From Bacteroidales bacterium UBA1756 (GTDB lineage: Bacteria > Bacteroidota > Bacteroidia > Bacteroidales > WCHB1-69), in contig DCHI01000078.1 in the NCBI GenBank assembly GCA_002314795.1, positions 1 to 64,000 on the forward strand: 64,000 nt of DNA. Reading direction: 5' to 3'. Of the stretch, positions 1 to 8,525 are shown one piece after another (within the stretch, counting starts at the first letter, position 1; every line of letters begins with the position of its first letter). The notes under the pieces were generated by a model that ran no database searches, had not been told where the DNA came from, and saw only the letters and a list, made by a program, of their open reading frames with translations. The translations under genes and the position numbers were made by a program.

Positions 1-17
1 AAATTTTTTTGGGAAAG

Positions 18-48
18 TTGGGTTATGTCAACGTTTTTTTTAATTTTG
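18..48 (+). promoter_or_regulatory. Bacteroidota-type promoter for the C10 protease pair
   Basis: TTG at 18-20, a 20-nt spacer, then TAATTTTG at 41-48. This fits the -33 TTG / -7 TAnnTTTG promoter of the Bacteroidota primary sigma factor. The transcript would have a leader of about 65 nt, which holds a small hairpin (TCCGTT 53-58 / AACGGA 63-68). Confidence 0.55.
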
Positions 49-121
49 TCGTTCCGTTTGCTAACGGAGTAAACACTTTAAAACATTATATATCAATCTA
101 ATAAAAAGTCTTTTCTTGCCT

Positions 122-1492
122 ATGAAACGATTTTTTTTATTCTTTTTGTCAATAAGTTTTTTCTTGACATCGTCTGCTGCGCCCATCGATTCTACCACGG
201 CAAAGCAAATGGCTATCTCGTTTTTCAATGATGGGACCTCTTCTTCCAAAAACATTAGCGTAGAAAAAGTGGAATTGACAACGTCTTTTGCCAACCTATA
301 CATTTTTAATTTGAAAGAAACTCCGGGCTTTGTCATCCTTGCCGCCGACGATTGTGCCCACCCCGTTTTAGGTTATTCCACAGAAAGCAATTTTGATGCG
401 GCCACCGTTCCTCCCACCGTCATCGATTGGCTCAACGGCTACGAATTGCAGATGGAGGCCGCACTTGCTCACCCCGTTTTTGATGCCAACATTGCCCAAG
501 AGTGGACAAAACTTCGGGAAGGGCGCAGTACGCTTTCTCGTGGCACTGCCGTTGTCGCTCCATTGGTTACGGCCACGTGGGGACAAAGCAGTCCGTACAA
601 TACGGCTTGTCCCACCAATACGTTGGTCGGATGCGTTGCCGTTGCAATGGGACAGGTGATGCACTATTGGAAATATCCGGAACACGGCACGGGCTCGCAC
701 TCCTACACTTACGGAGGCATTACCCATTCTGTCAATTTTGCTTCCGCCACTTACAACTGGGAAGCGATGCCGGACGTCCTCACCTCCACCAATACCAATC
801 TCGCTACGATGCTGTATCATTGCGGTGTCGGGGTGGAAATGGAGTACGGCCCATCCGTTTCTAATGCGTATATGATTACTTCAGCGGCACATCCCTATTC
901 AGCAGAAAGTGCTTTGAAAAACTTTTTCGGTTACAGTTCCGAAGCCCACGGAGAATTGCGTTCACAATACACAGATTTCCAATGGATTGCTATGATGAAA
1001 GAGGATTTGGATGCTGGACGGCCGCTTATTTACAACGGGTTCAATCAGAACTATACCGGTGGGCACTGCTTCGTGTGCGACGGTTATGCAGAAAACAACT
1101 ACTTTCACGTCAATTGGGGACAACGGGGCTCGTACGATGGCTATTTCCTGATTTCGGCGATGAATCCAGCCAATCAGAACTTCTCATACAACCAAGGGGC
1201 TATCTTTGGCCTTTGTCCGCAGACATTGGTCGGAATTGAAGAATCCGATGTGGCCGACATTTCCGTCTCCCCGAACCCGACAACCGGATTGGTTAGCATC
1301 CTTTTTTCCAACGATTTGCAGAATACGAAAGACCTTCGTTACAAGCTTTTTGATATTTCTGGAAAATGTTTAATCGATGAAAGGTTGGAAAATAACGAAG
1401 TGAATGTCGCCAATTTCGTCAAGGGAGTTTATTTTTTGCAAATCCTTGCCGATGGAAAAAATATCTTTTCGCAAAAAATCATTAAGCAGTAA
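122..1492 (+). CDS. Secreted C10 (streptopain-like) cysteine protease with T9SS sorting domain
   Basis: Family C10 papain-fold protease, expected to be secreted and to cleave proteins outside the cell. The start is ATG 122; an in-frame TTG at 116 is less likely because the signal peptide (MKRFFLFFLSISFFLTSSAA) begins at the ATG. A propeptide of about 120 residues precedes the catalytic domain. The nucleophile lies in LVGCVAVAMGQVMHYWKYP (Cys about 171). The catalytic His is in GGHCFVCDGY, followed by the conserved FHVNWG and GSYDGYF. The last 75 residues (from SVSPNPTTG to YFLQIL) form a type A T9SS C-terminal domain. It is 456 residues, and a second C10 gene follows after 19 bp. The substrate is unknown. 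Confidence 0.9.
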   Translation: MKRFFLFFLSISFFLTSSAAPIDSTTAKQMAISFFNDGTSSSKNISVEKVELTTSFANLYIFNLKETPGFVILAADDCAHPVLGYSTESNFDAATVPPTVIDWLNGYELQMEAALAHPVFDANIAQEWTKLREGRSTLSRGTAVVAPLVTATWGQSSPYNTACPTNTLVGCVAVAMGQVMHYWKYPEHGTGSHSYTYGGITHSVNFASATYNWEAMPDVLTSTNTNLATMLYHCGVGVEMEYGPSVSNAYMITSAAHPYSAESALKNFFGYSSEAHGELRSQYTDFQWIAMMKEDLDAGRPLIYNGFNQNYTGGHCFVCDGYAENNYFHVNWGQRGSYDGYFLISAMNPANQNFSYNQGAIFGLCPQTLVGIEESDVADISVSPNPTTGLVSILFSNDLQNTKDLRYKLFDISGKCLIDERLENNEVNVANFVKGVYFLQILADGKNIFSQKIIKQ

Positions 1493-1511
1493 TTAAATTA
1501 TCTTATTAGTT

Positions 1512-2915
1512 ATGAACAAATTACAAATTACTCTTACCGCATTATTGTTTTTATTTCTCACTGTAAAAGTAACTGCGGAACCAGTAGATGCTGCGACGGC
1601 ACTTTCCGTGGCACAAAACCAATATACCTATCTTACGTCACGGACGGTGGCGGGGGTAATTGCCTTCCAGACAGAAAGTTATTATGTCGTCAATTTTGAA
1701 AATGAAGGATTTGTCATCGTAGCTGCCGACAATCAGATAAACCCAATTATCGGTTTTTCCACCGAAGGCGCTTTTGATGTGGTGAATATGCCTGAAAATG
1801 TCCGTTTTTTTATGGATGAATACGATTTGGAAATCCAACGGGCAATGGCATCCCACACTGACGTGCCAGAGACAGAGGCTTTGAAAGTGGCTTCCAAGTG
1901 GCGCATTCTCCAAGAAGGTGTTCCAGAACAGTCAAGAGACGTGGTCGTGGGTCCGCTTATCGATAGCAAATGGAACCAGGGCAAATATTACAACAACCTG
2001 TGTCCGGCAGATGCAGCAGCCACCTCATCTAACGGACACGCCTTGGTGGGATGCGGAGCCATTGTGATGGGGCAGGTGATGCGCTATTGGAAATACCCTA
2101 CTACCGGCACCGGCTCACATTCATACACACTCAGCGATTACGGCACATTGTCTGCCAATTTTGGCGCAACAACCTACGATTACACTCAGATGCCCAAGAC
2201 GTTGGGAATCTCAACCTCAAGCGCTGCCGTAAACGCCGTAGCGACGTTGTTGTATCATTGTGGCGTTGCCGTTGAAATGCATTACGGACCGAACGCAAGT
2301 TGGTCCAATTCCAACAACATCGTTTCCGCAATGTCCACCTATTTCGGTTATCCGACCACCATCCGTTATATTGAAAAAACGGGCTACAGCGCAAGCCAAT
2401 GGTTGCAGATGATCAAAAACGAGTTAGACGAATCTGCGCCATTCTTTTATGGTGGAAGCGGTTCACAAGGCGGGCACGTTTTTGTTTGCGACGGCTATCG
2501 CGACGACAACTACTTGCATATCAACTGGGGCTTCGGCGGCAGTTACGACGGCTATTTTACCCACACGGCGTTGAATCCATATCAATGGAATTTCAGTTCC
2601 AATCAGGCCATCATCATCGGCATCCGTGGACCGGAAATTCCGCAGGCTGTTTCTGAAAACACTCCGGGTGACCTCATCGTTTATCCCAATCCAGCACACG
2701 AAACGATTTGTATTTCAAATATTCCGGAATCAAACGAGCCGTCTCTAATCCGCATTATGGATATGACGGGCCGCACGCTCGTCTCCCAATCCGTTTCCTT
2801 ATCCAATGGGGAAACGCAGTACACGATGGATGTCAGCCGTTTGGCACACGGAATGTACCTGCTGAGCGTTGACAACTCGCAAGGGAGAAAAACGCAAAAG
2901 TTGATTGTGGAGTAA
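1512..2915 (+). CDS. Secreted C10 (streptopain-like) cysteine protease with T9SS sorting domain, second copy
   Basis: Paralogue of the upstream gene with the same architecture: signal peptide (MNKLQITLTALLFLFLTVKVTAE), SpeB-like propeptide, C10 catalytic domain and T9SS C-terminal domain (IVYPNPAHETICIS onward). Catalytic Cys sits in LVGCGAIVMGQVMRYWKYP and catalytic His in GGHVFVCDGY, with LHINWGFGGSYDGYF after it. It is 467 residues. The 19-bp gap to the first gene and the lack of a promoter between them suggest co-transcription after a tandem duplication. The two proteins are clearly diverged, so different substrate preferences are possible; that is inference. The gene converges on the flavoprotein gene across a 56-bp spacer. 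Confidence 0.9.
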   Translation: MNKLQITLTALLFLFLTVKVTAEPVDAATALSVAQNQYTYLTSRTVAGVIAFQTESYYVVNFENEGFVIVAADNQINPIIGFSTEGAFDVVNMPENVRFFMDEYDLEIQRAMASHTDVPETEALKVASKWRILQEGVPEQSRDVVVGPLIDSKWNQGKYYNNLCPADAAATSSNGHALVGCGAIVMGQVMRYWKYPTTGTGSHSYTLSDYGTLSANFGATTYDYTQMPKTLGISTSSAAVNAVATLLYHCGVAVEMHYGPNASWSNSNNIVSAMSTYFGYPTTIRYIEKTGYSASQWLQMIKNELDESAPFFYGGSGSQGGHVFVCDGYRDDNYLHINWGFGGSYDGYFTHTALNPYQWNFSSNQAIIIGIRGPEIPQAVSENTPGDLIVYPNPAHETICISNIPESNEPSLIRIMDMTGRTLVSQSVSLSNGETQYTMDVSRLAHGMYLLSVDNSQGRKTQKLIVE

Positions 2916-2940
2916 TCTCCTAGTCCCTTAATACTCCCCA

Positions 2941-2976
2941 AACTTTACGAACTTTACAAACTTTACAAACTCTACG
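2941..2976 (-). repeat. 9-bp tandem repeat array (AGTTTGTAA type), locus 1
   Basis: Four copies of AACTTTACR on the plus strand, i.e. AGTTTGTAA-like units on the minus strand. They begin at the TAG stop codon (2972-2974) of the flavoprotein gene and fill the convergent intergenic spacer. The same unit recurs at 35144-35179 and 51864-51917. Confidence 0.8.
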
Positions 2977-5236
2977 AAAGATACTCGTCGATAGCGGCGG
3001 CAGCGCGTTTTCCAGCACCCATAGCCAATATGACGGTTGCCGCTCCGCTCGCCACGTCGCCACCGGCAAATACGCCCTCACGTGACGTGCGTCCCGTTGC
3101 CTCGTCCGTCTCAATGCAGTGCCGTTTGTTGACATTAAGTCCCGGCGTGGTTGCTGCAATGAGCGGATTTTGCTCCGTACCCAAAGACATAATCACCATA
3201 TCCGCCTCCAAGTCGAAGTCGCTGTTGGGAATAACGACGGGACTGCGACGGCCGCTGGCGTCGGGTTCTCCCAACTCCATTTGGACACAACGGATGGCGC
3301 GTACCCAGCCATTCTCATCCCCTATGATTTCCGTCGGGTTGCAAAGCAGTTTGAACCGGATGCCTTCTTCTTTGGCGTGATGAACCTCTTCGGCACGCGC
3401 CGGAAGTTCCGATTCGGAGCGACGATAGACAATGGTTACGTCCGAGCCCAAACGCAAGGCCGTTCTGGCCGCGTCCATAGCCACATTTCCGCCACCAACT
3501 ACCGCCACTTTTTTGCCAATAAAGTTTGGCGTATCAAAGTCTTTTTTGTAGGCAAACAAAAGGTTGTTGCGGGTGAGGAACTCATTGGCGGAAACGACAC
3601 CGCAGAGATTCTCTCCCGGAATATTCATAAACTTGGGAAGTCCGGCACCGGTTCCTACAAAGATGGCCGAAAAACCCTCCTTTTCCAACAAATCATCAAT
3701 CGTAACCGTACGACCGACAATCACATTGGTTTCAAACGTGGCACCCATTTTCCGAACGTTTTCTATTTCGTGCCGAACGACCGTCTCCTTGGGCAAACGA
3801 AACGACGGGATTCCATAAACCAACACGCCGCCTAACTCGTGCAACGCTTCGAAAACCGTTACATCGTAACCTTTGGATAACAACTCTTTGGCACAAGTGA
3901 TACCGGCAGGACCGCTACCGATAACCGCAACTTTCTTTCCTTTTTTAGGAACAGATGTGGTAAACGAAAGGTTATTTTCACGGGCAAAGTCCCCGACAAA
4001 ACGTTCCAATTTTCCAATGGCAATCGGCTCACTTTTAACACCCAGTACGCAGTTGCCTTCGCACTGTTTTTCCTGGGGGCAGACACGCCCGCAAACGGCT
4101 GGAAGAGCCGAGTCCATATTGATAATGCGGGCGGCTTCCGTAAAGTCACCTTGCGCAATTTGCCGAATAAAATCAGGAATTTTGATGCTGACGGGGCATC
4201 CCTGTACGCAACGCGGATTTTTGCAATGAAGGCAGCGTTGCGCCTCCAAGACGGCTTCTTCGGCATTATAGCCCAAACACACTTCGTTGAAATTCGTGGC
4301 ACGGACGGCAGGCGCTTGCTCACGGACGGGAACGCGACGTTTGCGGTCGCAATGTTCTTCACTGATTCCACCGATATGGCAAACGTGCCCTTCGTCGATT
4401 TCCTCCTGTTCTAAAATTTTCCGTTCCTCCACATTGTTATACATCGCCTGACGTTTCATCGCCAAAGCAAAATCCACCTTGTAACCATCAAATTCCGGTC
4501 CGTCAACGCAAGTGAATTTCGTCTCGCCACCGATGTTCACACGGCAAGCTCCACACATTCCCGTCCCATCCACCATCAGGGAATTAAGACTTACGGTACA
4601 AGGAATTCCTAATTCTTTTGCCAATTCGGTCACGAATCGCATCATAATCATCGGACCGATAGCGATGACTTCGTCGTAATGGTTCCCATCCGCCACACGT
4701 GCACGGAGAAGATCCGTGACAAGACCTTTCGTACCGTACGAAGCATCGTCGGTTGTAACGAACAGATTGGACACGGAACGCAGCTCTTCTTCAAAGATGA
4801 GAAGTGACTTTGTTCTAACCCCAACAATAACGTCCACCATTACTCCGTGCTGGTACAACCATTTGACTTGAGGATAGATGGGCGCGATTCCGACACCGCC
4901 GCCGATGAAGACATATCGTTTGCTTCTGCGTACTTCGTCGGGAAGATTGACAAATTCGGAGGGGCGACCGAGCGGGCCGACGATGTCAGCAATAGCGTCT
5001 CCTTCAGCAAGTTTTGCCAACGACCGGGTCGATTTTCCGATGGTTTTGAAAACGATGGTCACCGTTCCGGCTTCGGCATCGCTGTCACTGATGGTGAGCG
5101 GAATTCTTTCAGAAGTCACGCCCTGTTTCACAATGACAAATTGTCCGGGCAAGGCGGCTCGGGCAATTCTTGGGGCATTTAAAATTAATAAATAAGTATC
5201 TTCTGCGAGTTCTTGATGCTTCAGAATTGTAAACAT
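2972..5236 (-). CDS. Fused NfnA/NfnB-like NAD(P)H:ferredoxin oxidoreductase (GltD-like flavoprotein)
   Basis: 754-residue fusion. Residues 1-275 form a ferredoxin-NADP reductase / PyrK-like domain with a [2Fe-2S] site (Cys 228, 231 and 243 visible in MCGACR and FTCVDG). Residues 285 to the end form a GltD-like domain with 4Fe-4S cysteines (CLHCKNPRCVQGCPV, 335-347; then CGRVCPQEKQCEGNC), an FAD motif (GSGPAGITCA) and an NADPH-binding GGGNVAMDAA. The family includes NfnAB/SudAB, which couple NADH, NADPH and ferredoxin, in some members by electron bifurcation, in the anaerobic cytoplasm. Databases often label this fusion glutamate synthase small subunit or dihydroorotate dehydrogenase B electron-transfer subunit; no partner gene for either role is nearby. 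A TACTTTTG box lies 33 bp upstream. Confidence 0.85.
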   Translation of the reverse strand: MFTILKHQELAEDTYLLILNAPRIARAALPGQFVIVKQGVTSERIPLTISDSDAEAGTVTIVFKTIGKSTRSLAKLAEGDAIADIVGPLGRPSEFVNLPDEVRRSKRYVFIGGGVGIAPIYPQVKWLYQHGVMVDVIVGVRTKSLLIFEEELRSVSNLFVTTDDASYGTKGLVTDLLRARVADGNHYDEVIAIGPMIMMRFVTELAKELGIPCTVSLNSLMVDGTGMCGACRVNIGGETKFTCVDGPEFDGYKVDFALAMKRQAMYNNVEERKILEQEEIDEGHVCHIGGISEEHCDRKRRVPVREQAPAVRATNFNEVCLGYNAEEAVLEAQRCLHCKNPRCVQGCPVSIKIPDFIRQIAQGDFTEAARIINMDSALPAVCGRVCPQEKQCEGNCVLGVKSEPIAIGKLERFVGDFARENNLSFTTSVPKKGKKVAVIGSGPAGITCAKELLSKGYDVTVFEALHELGGVLVYGIPSFRLPKETVVRHEIENVRKMGATFETNVIVGRTVTIDDLLEKEGFSAIFVGTGAGLPKFMNIPGENLCGVVSANEFLTRNNLLFAYKKDFDTPNFIGKKVAVVGGGNVAMDAARTALRLGSDVTIVYRRSESELPARAEEVHHAKEEGIRFKLLCNPTEIIGDENGWVRAIRCVQMELGEPDASGRRSPVVIPNSDFDLEADMVIMSLGTEQNPLIAATTPGLNVNKRHCIETDEATGRTSREGVFAGGDVASGAATVILAMGAGKRAAAAIDEYLS

Positions 5237-5268
5237 ATTGCAAATTGATTTGGGATGAAAATCGTAGG

Positions 5269-5276
5269 CAAAAGTA
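5269..5276 (-). promoter_or_regulatory. -7 box (TACTTTTG) of the Nfn-like gene
   Basis: TACTTTTGCC on the minus strand matches TAnnTTTG and would give a leader of about 26 nt before ATG 5236. Confidence 0.5.
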
Positions 5277-5322
5277 CGAAAATATTCATCAGAGGTGAAA
5301 ATTTGTCTTAAATCGTTTTCTT

Positions 5323-6120
5323 TTATTTCAATCCTTTTTTTACTTCTTTTACGATTTTAAATAAGTCATTGTAATCCAGACGATAACGAGTATCCGTATG
5401 TGAAAACAGAGAAATAAATTCCACATTTTTCACTTTTTCAAAAAGGGTAGAAATGTTAATTTTATTCAAGTAAAGCCCATTTACGACAGCTTCTTGCGTA
5501 ACGCGCTGAATGGCAATTTTGTATCCTTTTTCGTCCGTAACGATGCCGCTTTTATTCAGAAAGGACGCGCCCGCTTCAAACTGCGGTTTAATCAAAAGTA
5601 CGCACATCCCCTCCTCTTTCAAAAAGGGCTTGAAAAAAGGAATGAGGTAGCTGAGCGAGATGAAGGAGACGTCTGAAACGATGTAGTCATACTGCCGATT
5701 TCCAATCTCATCGGGTTTAAGTTCACGGAAATCGTGATTTTCAATAGATTGCACATTTTCAAGATTTCTCAAAGAAGGATGAAGCTGTTCGGTTCCAACG
5801 TCAATGGCGGTAACGAAGGAGGCGCCGTGCTTCAAAGCACAGTCGGTAAATCCGCCCGTGGAACTGCCGATGTCCAAAACACTTTTCCCTGAAAAATCCA
5901 GTTCAAAATCCTCGATGGCCTTTTCCAATTTGAGGCCGCCACGACTGACATATTTGTTGAAAATATCGATGACTTCAATCGTCGCATCTTCAGCCACCTC
6001 CTTGGATGGTTTGTCAATCAGCTTACCGTTCACGGTGACGGTTTTCTGAATGATAGCGTCTTGGGCACGCTCACGGGAAGCGAAAAAGTCACGTGAAACG
6101 AGAAGTTTATCTAAACGCAT
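5323..6120 (-). CDS. tlyA: TlyA-type rRNA 2'-O-methyltransferase (S4 + FtsJ domains)
   Basis: 265 residues, the usual length for TlyA. An S4 RNA-binding domain (MRLDKLLVSRDFFASRERAQ, to about residue 60) precedes an RrmJ/FtsJ-like methyltransferase domain with SAM loop VLDIGSSTGGFTDC (about 80-95) and catalytic-site segment YDYIVSDVSFISL. Characterised TlyA proteins methylate cytidines in 16S and 23S rRNA; some homologues are annotated as haemolysin A, which is misleading. A TACTTTTG box is 20 bp upstream of the ATG, so it is probably transcribed alone. Confidence 0.88.
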   Translation of the reverse strand: MRLDKLLVSRDFFASRERAQDAIIQKTVTVNGKLIDKPSKEVAEDATIEVIDIFNKYVSRGGLKLEKAIEDFELDFSGKSVLDIGSSTGGFTDCALKHGASFVTAIDVGTEQLHPSLRNLENVQSIENHDFRELKPDEIGNRQYDYIVSDVSFISLSYLIPFFKPFLKEEGMCVLLIKPQFEAGASFLNKSGIVTDEKGYKIAIQRVTQEAVVNGLYLNKINISTLFEKVKNVEFISLFSHTDTRYRLDYNDLFKIVKEVKKGLK

Positions 6121-6139
6121 AGTTCTGATTTTTGAGGTG

Positions 6140-6147
6140 CAAAAGTA
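6140..6147 (-). promoter_or_regulatory. -7 box (TACTTTTG) of tlyA
   Basis: TACTTTTGCA on the minus strand, 20 bp before the tlyA ATG. Confidence 0.5.
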
Positions 6148-6179
6148 ACTCTTTTTGCTGATTCATTTTTTATTATACA

Positions 6180-6214
6180 AAAAAAGAGGATGACTACGTG
6201 AGCCACCCTCTTCC
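6180..6214 (-). terminator. Rho-independent terminator of pepD
   Basis: On the minus strand AAGAGG ... CCTCTT with an inner TG/CA extension forms a hairpin followed by a run of T, about 20 nt after the pepD stop. It separates pepD from tlyA. Confidence 0.7.
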
Positions 6215-6231
6215 CTATCAGTTAGGTATGA

Positions 6232-7689
6232 TTATTTCTTGGGGATATTCTTCAAGAGAGCAACAATGAAATCCCAGAATTTACCAACACTTTCAATATT
6301 GACGCGTTCGTCAGGAGAGTGCGGGTGCATAATGGTCGGGCCGAAGGAAATCATATCCCAATTCGGGTAGTTGACGCTGAAAAGCGCACATTCCAAACCG
6401 GCGTGGATGGCCATAAAGGCAGGTTCTTTCTTGAATTCATCTTTATAGACTTTCTTTGCCGTCTGAAGAATCGGAGATTCCATATTCGGTTTCCAACCAG
6501 GGTATGCACCTTCGAGGGAGATTTCTGCTCCGGCAAGACGTGCGATGGCCGTCATTCTTTGTCCTACCGCTTCCTTCGCAGAGTCGACAGAACTACGCAT
6601 AAGAGAAGAAATTTCGATGTGGCCGTTTTCGGCTTTGACGATGGCGAGGTTGTTGGAAGTTTCCACCAAACCCGGCATTGAATCGCTCATACGAAGAACG
6701 CCGTTCGGAAGAGCGAAAACCATATCTAATAATCTGTGTTGAATATCTTCGGGCATCACTTCTACAGGGAGGGCACATTCTTTCGCTTCGATGCTCATAT
6801 TGGGCTCGGTAGCTGAGAATTCGTTCTTTGCGATTTCTGCAAAATGGCAGATGAACTCGGTGAATGCTTTTTCGTTCTTTTCAGGAACGGCAACGACGGC
6901 AACGGCTTCACGAGGAATGGCGTTACGAAGGTTACCACCAACGAAGGAAGCAACGCGGACTCCGCATTCTTCTGCCTTGCTCAAAAGACGAGTCATCAAT
7001 TTGTTGGCATTGGCACGACCGAGGATGATGTCCATTCCGGAGTGACCACCGTTGAGTCCCGTGATGACGATTTGGTAGCCTTTCATTCCGGCAGGAACGG
7101 AAGCTTTGTCATAGTTCATTGTGATTACGCCATCCAAACCGCCGGCGCAACCGACGTACAATTCACCTTCGGTTTCAGAGTCGAGGTTGATGAGGATGCT
7201 TCCTTCGAGGGCACCTTTTTTCAAACCGAAAGCGCCGGTCATACCGGTTTCTTCATCAATGGTAAGGAGAACTTCCAATGGACCGTGGGCGACGTCTTTG
7301 GAAGCCAAGACTGCCAAAGCAGCAGCGCCGCCGATTCCGTCATCGGCACCGAGGGTTGTTCCGGTAGCGCGGAGCCAACCATCTTCACAAATGCGCGGGC
7401 GGATGGGGTCTTTCAAGAAATCGTGGGGCGTACTGGCGTTGGCCTGCGGGACCATATCAACGTGTGCCTGCAAAATAACGGGAACGCGGTCTTCCATTCC
7501 GGGAGTAGCCGGCTTTTTGAAAATCAGGTTGCCGATTTCATCTTTCGTGCAAGCAATATTGTTCTCTTTTGCCCATTCCATCATCCAAGCAACCAATTTT
7601 TCTTCGTGCTTTGACGGGTGTGGAATAGCGCAGATGTTTGCAAAGTTTTCCCATAATGCATTGGGATAAAGTTTTGATAATTCGCTCAT
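6232..7689 (-). CDS. pepD: Cytosolic non-specific dipeptidase (aminoacyl-histidine dipeptidase), M20 family
   Basis: 485 residues, matching PepD of the M20C metallopeptidases, which cleave a broad range of dipeptides including Xaa-His. Metal-binding and catalytic motifs are present in order: LQAHVDMVPQ (His, Asp), GADDGIGGAA (bridging Asp), DEETGMTGA (catalytic Glu pair), LINLDSE, and the C-terminal IHAGLECALF with the last metal ligand near GPTIMHPHSPDE. It has no signal peptide, so it is cytosolic and fits peptide scavenging by an amino-acid-fermenting organism. It has its own TATATTTG box and terminator. Confidence 0.93.
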   Translation of the reverse strand: MSELSKLYPNALWENFANICAIPHPSKHEEKLVAWMMEWAKENNIACTKDEIGNLIFKKPATPGMEDRVPVILQAHVDMVPQANASTPHDFLKDPIRPRICEDGWLRATGTTLGADDGIGGAAALAVLASKDVAHGPLEVLLTIDEETGMTGAFGLKKGALEGSILINLDSETEGELYVGCAGGLDGVITMNYDKASVPAGMKGYQIVITGLNGGHSGMDIILGRANANKLMTRLLSKAEECGVRVASFVGGNLRNAIPREAVAVVAVPEKNEKAFTEFICHFAEIAKNEFSATEPNMSIEAKECALPVEVMPEDIQHRLLDMVFALPNGVLRMSDSMPGLVETSNNLAIVKAENGHIEISSLMRSSVDSAKEAVGQRMTAIARLAGAEISLEGAYPGWKPNMESPILQTAKKVYKDEFKKEPAFMAIHAGLECALFSVNYPNWDMISFGPTIMHPHSPDERVNIESVGKFWDFIVALLKNIPKK

Positions 7690-7759
7690 TGTAATTATTT
7701 TTTAAAGTGTTTGCAAATAAGTGTGCCCTTTCAACGCCAATTTGCGTGAAAAGCGGCGG

Positions 7760-7767
7760 CAAATATA
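7760..7767 (-). promoter_or_regulatory. -7 box (TATATTTG) of pepD
   Basis: TATATTTGCC on the minus strand, 71 bp before the pepD ATG and just beyond the end of the ABC ATPase gene. Confidence 0.45.
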
Positions 7768-7771
7768 CGAT

Positions 7772-8434
7772 TTAGTTTGGAAAAAACTCTATTTTTCCGT
7801 CCTTCATTGTAATTGTTTGATCCGCCATTTGTGCCAGTTCGGTATTATGGGTTACCACGACGAAAGTTTGTCCGAATTGGTCACGAAGATCGAAGAAAAG
7901 TTGGTGCAGTTTGCGGGCGTTTTCAGTATCCAGGTTGCCGGATGGTTCGTCCGCCAAAATCAGTTTCGGATAGTTAACCAGAGCTCTGGCCACGGCGACA
8001 CGTTGCTGTTCGCCACCGGAAAGTTGGGACGGCTTGTGCGAAAGACGGTCGGAAAGTTTAAGATAATCTAACAGCTCCGCCGCGTGCTTGAGGGCCTCCG
8101 CCTTGGACTTTCCGGCAATCATAGCGGGAAGCGCCACGTTTTCTACCGCCGTGAATTCCGGAAGAAGGTGGTGAAATTGAAACACAAAGCCGATGTTCCG
8201 GTTTCGGTAGGCGGCCAGGTCAGTGTCCGACAACTGATACAGGTCGGTGTCGTCAATGAGGACGCGACCGGCATCGGGCTTATCCAAAGTGCCAATCAAG
8301 TGCAAAAGTGTGGATTTTCCAGCTCCGGACGCCCCGACAATCGTCACGACGGTTGAGTCAGCGATTTTCAAGTCAATGCCTTTCAGCACTTTCAATGTGC
8401 CGTAACTTTTTTCAAGGGATTCTATGGTTATCAT
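7772..8434 (-). CDS. ABC transporter ATP-binding protein, LolD/MacB-type
   Basis: 220-residue ATPase with Walker [10 protein letters not shown] (34-42), Q-loop in [10 protein letters not shown], signature [10 protein letters not shown] (about 138-147), Walker [13 protein letters not shown] and switch His in VVVTHNTEL. The [11 protein letters not shown] Q-loop and overall length resemble LolD, which powers lipoprotein release from the inner membrane. No permease (LolC/LolE-like) gene is adjacent, so the partner is elsewhere and the assignment to Lol rather than another MacB-like exporter is by similarity only. Confidence 0.85.
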   Translation of the reverse strand: MITIESLEKSYGTLKVLKGIDLKIADSTVVTIVGASGAGKSTLLHLIGTLDKPDAGRVLIDDTDLYQLSDTDLAAYRNRNIGFVFQFHHLLPEFTAVENVALPAMIAGKSKAEALKHAAELLDYLKLSDRLSHKPSQLSGGEQQRVAVARALVNYPKLILADEPSGNLDTENARKLHQLFFDLRDQFGQTFVVVTHNTELAQMADQTITMKDGKIEFFPN

Positions 8435-8464
8435 TGTTCGCGTTTCGGATTTGTATGTAACAAA

Positions 8465-8506
8465 TTAGCAGTTAGCAATAAACATTCATTTACCACTAAC
8501 TGCTAA
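8465..8506. repeat. Perfect 11-bp inverted repeat between the biotin carrier and LolD-type genes
   Basis: TTAGCAGTTAG (8465-8475) and CTAACTGCTAA (8496-8506) flank a 20-nt loop. There is no following T-run, so it is not a standard intrinsic terminator. It lies 20 bp after the biotin carrier stop codon. Confidence 0.7.
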
Positions 8507-8525
8507 TCGTTATTGAAAAAATAAA

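Noticed and set aside
53..68. TCCGTT/AACGGA hairpin as a riboswitch in the C10 protease leader
   Set aside because: Only a 6-bp stem in a leader of about 65 nt; no conserved aptamer features.
6844..7614. 256-residue open frame opposite pepD
   Set aside because: Antisense mirror of a clear M20 peptidase gene; no motif, no start context.
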